Shown here piece by piece: positions 43,856 through 46,791 of a stretch of DNA of 46,791 nt. The notes beneath the pieces are model-generated. The model ran no database searches. It saw only the letters and a program-made list of their open reading frames with translations, and was not told the DNA's origin. This stretch comes from Thiosulfatihalobacter marinus (lineage in GTDB: Bacteria; Pseudomonadota; Alphaproteobacteria; Rhodobacterales; Rhodobacteraceae). Where the stretch lies: the NCBI RefSeq assembly GCF_016019955.1, contig NZ_JAECRZ010000003.1, positions 1 to 46,791 on the forward strand, given 5' to 3'. Positions within the stretch are counted from its first letter, which is position 1, and each line of letters starts with the position of its first letter. A program made the position numbers and the translations under genes.

Positions 43856-43885
43856 AAACCCCGGCCTGAGGTCAAGCCGGGGTTT
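43856..43885. terminator. bidirectional terminator between the phasin gene and rplW
   Basis: AAACCCCGGC (43856-43865) pairs perfectly with GCCGGGGTTT (43876-43885). T-runs occur on both strands, so it can end the phasin transcript (plus) and the rpsJ-rplW transcript (minus). Confidence 0.85.
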
Positions 43886-43907
43886 CAAGTCTTGGATCAG
43901 GCGTCGA

Positions 43908-44204
43908 TTACAGACCGGTGGTCACGTCGATCGTGTTGCCTTCTTCCAGGGTCACATAGGCCTTTTTCACGTCCTTCCGCTTGCCCAACTGGCCGCGGAA
44001 GCGTTTGACCTTACCCTTGGTGATGGTGGTGTTCACCGCCTTGACCTTCACACCAAACAGCGCCTCGACGGCCTCTTTGATCTGGGGTTTGTTGCTGCCG
44101 ATTGCCACTTCGAAAACAATCGCGCCGTTTTCGGACGCCATGGTCGATTTCTCGGTGATGATCGGCTTGCGGATCACATCGTAATGTTCTGCCTTCGCGC
44201 TCAT
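43908..44204 (-). CDS. rplW: 50S ribosomal protein L23
   Basis: A 98-residue protein with [47 protein letters not shown] and [23 protein letters not shown], typical of L23, which docks SRP and trigger factor at the tunnel exit. Its start overlaps rplD by four bases (ATGA). A terminator follows 22 bases after the stop. Confidence 0.98.
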   Translation of the reverse strand: MSAKAEHYDVIRKPIITEKSTMASENGAIVFEVAIGSNKPQIKEAVEALFGVKVKAVNTTITKGKVKRFRGQLGKRKDVKKAYVTLEEGNTIDVTTGL

Positions 44205-44818
44205 TTCAGTCGAGCCTCCAGTGCTTCGACACCCGCCTTGGTGATCACCAGCGTGTCACGCTTGAGGATGTCATAGACGTTTGCGCCCATCGTCGGCAGG
44301 ATATCCAGACCTTCGATGTTCTTGGCCGCCTGGGCAAAAGCTTCGTTCACCGACGCACCGTCGATGACCAACGCGCGTTTCCAGCCCAGGTTTGCAACCT
44401 GCTTGGCCAAAGCGGCGGTCTTGCCTTCTGCTTCGGCGTTGTCGATCACGACCAGCTCGCCGGCCTTCGCCTTGGCGCTCAGCGCGTGCTTGAGACCCAG
44501 CTTGCGGAACTTCTTCGGCAGGTCGTGGGCGTGCGAACGCGGGGTCGGACCCTTGTAGATACCACCCTTACGAAAGATCGGTGCGTTGCGGTCACCGTGA
44601 CGCGCGCCACCGGTGCCCTTCTGGCGATAGATCTTCTTGGTCGAATAGCTGGTTTCCGAACGGGTTTTCACCTTGTGGGTCCCCGCCTGCGCCTTGTTGC
44701 GCTGCCAGCGCACCACGCGGTGCAGGATGTCCGCACGCGGCTCCTGTCCGAACAGGTCGTCGGACAGTTCTACCGAACCGACCTTGGATCCGTCGAGTTT
44801 GATTACGTCAAGTTTCAT
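44201..44818 (-). CDS. rplD: 50S ribosomal protein L4
   Basis: A 205-residue protein with the tunnel loop region [44 protein letters not shown] and a C-terminal [25 protein letters not shown]. In E. coli L4 represses its own S10 operon. The start overlaps rplC by four bases. Confidence 0.98.
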   Translation of the reverse strand: MKLDVIKLDGSKVGSVELSDDLFGQEPRADILHRVVRWQRNKAQAGTHKVKTRSETSYSTKKIYRQKGTGGARHGDRNAPIFRKGGIYKGPTPRSHAHDLPKKFRKLGLKHALSAKAKAGELVVIDNAEAEGKTAALAKQVANLGWKRALVIDGASVNEAFAQAAKNIEGLDILPTMGANVYDILKRDTLVITKAGVEALEARLK

Positions 44819-45540
44819 GCTTCACCACCTTCCGCAGGGGCCTCTTCAGCCGGTGCTTCGGTTGCCGCCGCTTTCAGTCCGGCCGGAAACGGCAGGCCTT
44901 CGGGCGCTTTCTTCTTCACGGCGTCCTTGACAGTGACCCAGCCACCCTTGGAGCCGGGAACGGCACCTTTGATGAACACCAGACCACGATCGGCGTCGGT
45001 CTTGACGACTTCCAGGTTCTGGGTGGTCACACGCGCGGCGCCCATATGGCCGGCCATCTTCTTGCCCTTGAACACTTTGCCAGGATCCTGACACTGACCG
45101 GTCGAACCGTGCGAACGGTGGCTGATCGACACACCGTGCGATGCACGCAGGCCACCAAAGTTCCAACGTTTCATCGCACCGGCAAAACCTTTACCGATCG
45201 ACGTGCCGCTGACATCCACTTTCTGGCCTTCAACGAAATGCTCTGCCGAAATCTCGGCACCCACTTCGATCAGGGCATCTTCGGAAACGCGGAACTCGGC
45301 CAGCTTGCGCTTGGGTTCCACCTTTGCGGCGGCAAAGTGGCCGCGCATGGCTTTCGATGTCCGTTTGGCCTTGGCAGAGCCAGCGCCGAGTTGAACGGCC
45401 GTATAACCGTCTTTCTCGGTGGTGCGCTGCGCAACAACCTGCAGGCCGTCAAGGTGAAGAACGGTTACAGGGACCTGCTTGCCGTCTTCCATGAACAAGC
45501 GGGTCATGCCCACTTTCTTCGCGATAATTCCAGAGCGCAT
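44815..45540 (-). CDS. rplC: 50S ribosomal protein L3
   Basis: A 241-residue protein with [80 protein letters not shown] and [16 protein letters not shown]. The Gln in STGQCQDPG is the methylated Gln150 equivalent. The C-terminus has an Ala/Glu/Pro-rich extension. It overlaps rplD and lies 14 bases from rpsJ. Confidence 0.98.
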   Translation of the reverse strand: MRSGIIAKKVGMTRLFMEDGKQVPVTVLHLDGLQVVAQRTTEKDGYTAVQLGAGSAKAKRTSKAMRGHFAAAKVEPKRKLAEFRVSEDALIEVGAEISAEHFVEGQKVDVSGTSIGKGFAGAMKRWNFGGLRASHGVSISHRSHGSTGQCQDPGKVFKGKKMAGHMGAARVTTQNLEVVKTDADRGLVFIKGAVPGSKGGWVTVKDAVKKKAPEGLPFPAGLKAAATEAPAEEAPAEGGEA

Positions 45541-45554
45541 CTGTGATACCCTCC

Positions 45555-45863
45555 TTAGACCGAGATCTGGACATCAACACCAGCCGCCAGGTCGAGCTTC
45601 ATCAGCGCGTCCACGGTCTGGGGAGTCGGATCAACGATGTCGAGCAGGCGCTTGTGCGTGCGGATCTCGAACTGATCGCGGGATTTCTTGTCCACGTGCG
45701 GGCCACGCAGAACGGTGAATTTTTCAATCTTGTTCGGAAGCGGGATCGGGCCACGCACGGTTGCGCCAGTGCGCTTTGCCGTGTTCACGATTTCCTGGGT
45801 GCTGGCGTCCAGCACGCGGTAATCGAAAGCCTTCAGCCGAATGCGAATGTTTTGACTTTGCAT
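45555..45863 (-). CDS. rpsJ: 30S ribosomal protein S10
   Basis: A 102-residue protein with [32 protein letters not shown] and [55 protein letters not shown], the full S10/NusE pattern. S10 also takes part in antitermination. First gene of the rpsJ-rplC-rplD-rplW module; its promoter is at 45983-46011. Confidence 0.98.
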   Translation of the reverse strand: MQSQNIRIRLKAFDYRVLDASTQEIVNTAKRTGATVRGPIPLPNKIEKFTVLRGPHVDKKSRDQFEIRTHKRLLDIVDPTPQTVDALMKLDLAAGVDVQISV

Positions 45864-45982
45864 TTCGTCAGCCTTTTATCAGGCGTTGGAGTTGAGAGGA
45901 GGATGGGCGACCACCGCGCACCCTCGTCGAACCCAAACCGCGGGAATCACCCCGCCGCCACATTCTCTTGGAGAACTCGCGC

Positions 45983-46011
45983 GATATACAGGGGGTGGGG
46001 GTGGGTGGCAA
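45983..46011 (-). promoter_or_regulatory. promoter of the rpsJ-rplW module
   Basis: Minus strand: TTGCCA (46011-46006), a 17-base spacer made almost wholly of C with a few A and T, and TATATC (45988-45983). The leader to rpsJ is about 115 bases. The rest of the gap to the lipoprotein gene (46012-46258) shows no gene. Confidence 0.7.
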
Positions 46012-46258
46012 GTGCCAATTAGACCCGCCTTTCAGGAACCGCCCCTTTGCGCGACCGCCGGTCTGGGCGGGTTGGCAGCGCGGTCGCGCGGCAGCGGCAT
46101 CCAGGCGCGCCGGACTGTCGAAAAATTGCCGGCCCTTGGCGTTTTTCCGCCGCCGGTCCACCTCTGCCCTGTTGTCCGGCGTCCGGTTGCGCCAATCTGA
46201 TCCCTGTACAGTATGATCCACGCGAACACCTTTCGTCATTCCAGCCGAGGTCTTTTCC

Positions 46259-46633
46259 ATGAAACACATCCGAGTCTTCGCGACCCTGCCCCTGATCGGA
46301 CTGCTTGCAGCCTGCGCCAATACAGGCGCCAATTACGTCCCGGTGATCGATGGGCCTGTAAAGGCCAGCTACAATGCCGATCTCGCGGCTTGCCAGAACC
46401 TCGCCGCTTCGCAAGGTGTGCTGGACAGCAATGCAGGCGGCAAGGCCGCTGCCGGAGCCGGTATCGCCGCCGCCGGAACGGCCATCCTCAACAACGAGGG
46501 CAACAATGTCCGGGACGCCGCTGCCGTAGGCGCTTTGGCCGGGCTGACCGCCAGCGCCATCGATCAGAACTCCAGGAAAGAAACTATCGTCAGGAACTGC
46601 ATGCGCCAGCGCGGCTATAACGTGGTTGGCTGA
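46259..46633 (+). CDS. outer-membrane-type lipoprotein with a glycine-zipper segment
   Basis: A 124-residue protein. The signal peptide (1-18) ends in a lipobox LLAAC with the lipidated Cys19. The middle (about 58-105) is rich in Gly and Ala with the spacing of a glycine zipper (GGKAAAGAGIAAAGTAILNN and AAAVGALAGLTA), which often inserts into membranes. Two more cysteines occur at about 40 and 115. The function is unknown. It lies on the opposite strand between tuf and rpsJ and ends at a terminator shared with tuf. Confidence 0.82.
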   Translation: MKHIRVFATLPLIGLLAACANTGANYVPVIDGPVKASYNADLAACQNLAASQGVLDSNAGGKAAAGAGIAAAGTAILNNEGNNVRDAAAVGALAGLTASAIDQNSRKETIVRNCMRQRGYNVVG

Positions 46634-46678
46634 CCAAGTACCTCGCTGCACCCTTGCGGGTGTCCTCGGACGAGGCAC

Positions 46679-46709
46679 AAAAAAGGCCGCCCCCTGGGGC
46701 GGCCTTTCG
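46679..46709. terminator. bidirectional terminator between the lipoprotein gene and tuf
   Basis: GGCCGCCCC (46685-46693) pairs with GGGGCGGCC (46696-46704) with a two-base loop. On the minus strand six T residues follow (tuf side), and on the plus strand TTTCGG follows (lipoprotein side). It lies 38 bases after the tuf stop. Confidence 0.88.
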
Positions 46710-46741
46710 GTTTTGGGCGGGGCGGCAGAGCCGCCGGTGCC

Positions 46742-46791
46742 TTACTCGATGATCTTCGACACGACGCCCGAACCCACGGTGCGGCCGCCTT
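46742..46791 (-). CDS. tuf: elongation factor Tu, C-terminal end (partial)
   Basis: The last 15 complete codons read GGRTVGSGVVSKIIE and a TAA stop, the invariant end of EF-Tu. The rest lies beyond the window. EF-Tu delivers aminoacyl-tRNA to the ribosome. It is normally followed by rpsJ in the str-S10 arrangement. Here a terminator and a plus-strand lipoprotein gene come between. Confidence 0.95.
   Translation of the reverse strand, partial: GGRTVGSGVVSKIIE

Overview
The window is high-GC chromosomal DNA from an alphaproteobacterium, most likely a Roseobacter-group member of the Rhodobacteraceae. This is an inference from gene content and protein style: an AapJQMP amino-acid transporter, an ATP12 chaperone, a zinc-lid adenylate kinase beside secY, the rpmH-rnpA-argB neighbourhood, a TIGR02466-type oxygenase, a phasin, and a 59-60 base dispersed repeat ending in GGGGGCAGCGCCCCC. 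No species can be named from the sequence alone.

Layout. (1) 1-6532, plus strand: a tightly packed catabolic/uptake unit. It holds the end of a CoA-transferase, a dihydrodipicolinate-synthase-like lyase, an SDR-type epimerase/dehydrogenase, an SsuCB/TauCB-type ABC permease and ATPase, a periplasmic NMT1/THI5-like binding protein and, after a hairpin, an enolase-superfamily protein. (2) 6670-8248: a mobile-DNA scar made of an IS6-family element, a frameshifted and truncated tyrosine-recombinase relative, and tRNA-Arg(ACG). Region 1 may be the remnant of an island integrated at this tRNA. (3) 8309-11874, minus strand: a sensor kinase, an FAD disulfide-oxidoreductase-like protein and a VTT-domain membrane protein. 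(4) 12056-15901, plus strand: rpmH-rnpA, argB, then a coupled sterol-desaturase / Fe-S protein / SixA-like phosphatase unit. (5) 15972-20502, minus strand: aapJ-Q-M-P. (6) 20705-26328, minus strand: htrA-rarA-crcB-rluC-like-HAD phosphatase-atp12. (7) 26476-46791, minus strand: the ribosomal-protein region from tuf to rplQ.

The most striking feature is region 7. The S10-spc-alpha gene order is kept, but unrelated genes or gene blocks cut it at four places: a plus-strand lipoprotein between tuf and rpsJ; a plus-strand phasin between rplW and rplB; a four-gene block (2OG-Fe(II) oxygenase, cold-shock protein, cyclic-nucleotide-binding membrane protein, receiver protein with a GGDEF-like tail) between rplP and rpmC; and a DUF1127 gene between rpmD and rplO. 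At each break I can read a sigma70-like promoter with a 17-base spacer restarting the downstream ribosomal genes, and strong terminator hairpins close most units. The superoperon therefore looks rebuilt as four separately promoted modules (rpsJ-rplW, rplB-rplP, rpmC-rpmD, rplO-rplQ), interleaved with stress and physiology genes.

The second point of interest is the left-hand cluster. Its enzymes belong to recognisable superfamilies, but together they match no pathway I can name. Promoters, terminators and start codons below were read by eye. Family assignments rest on motif recognition, without database searches.
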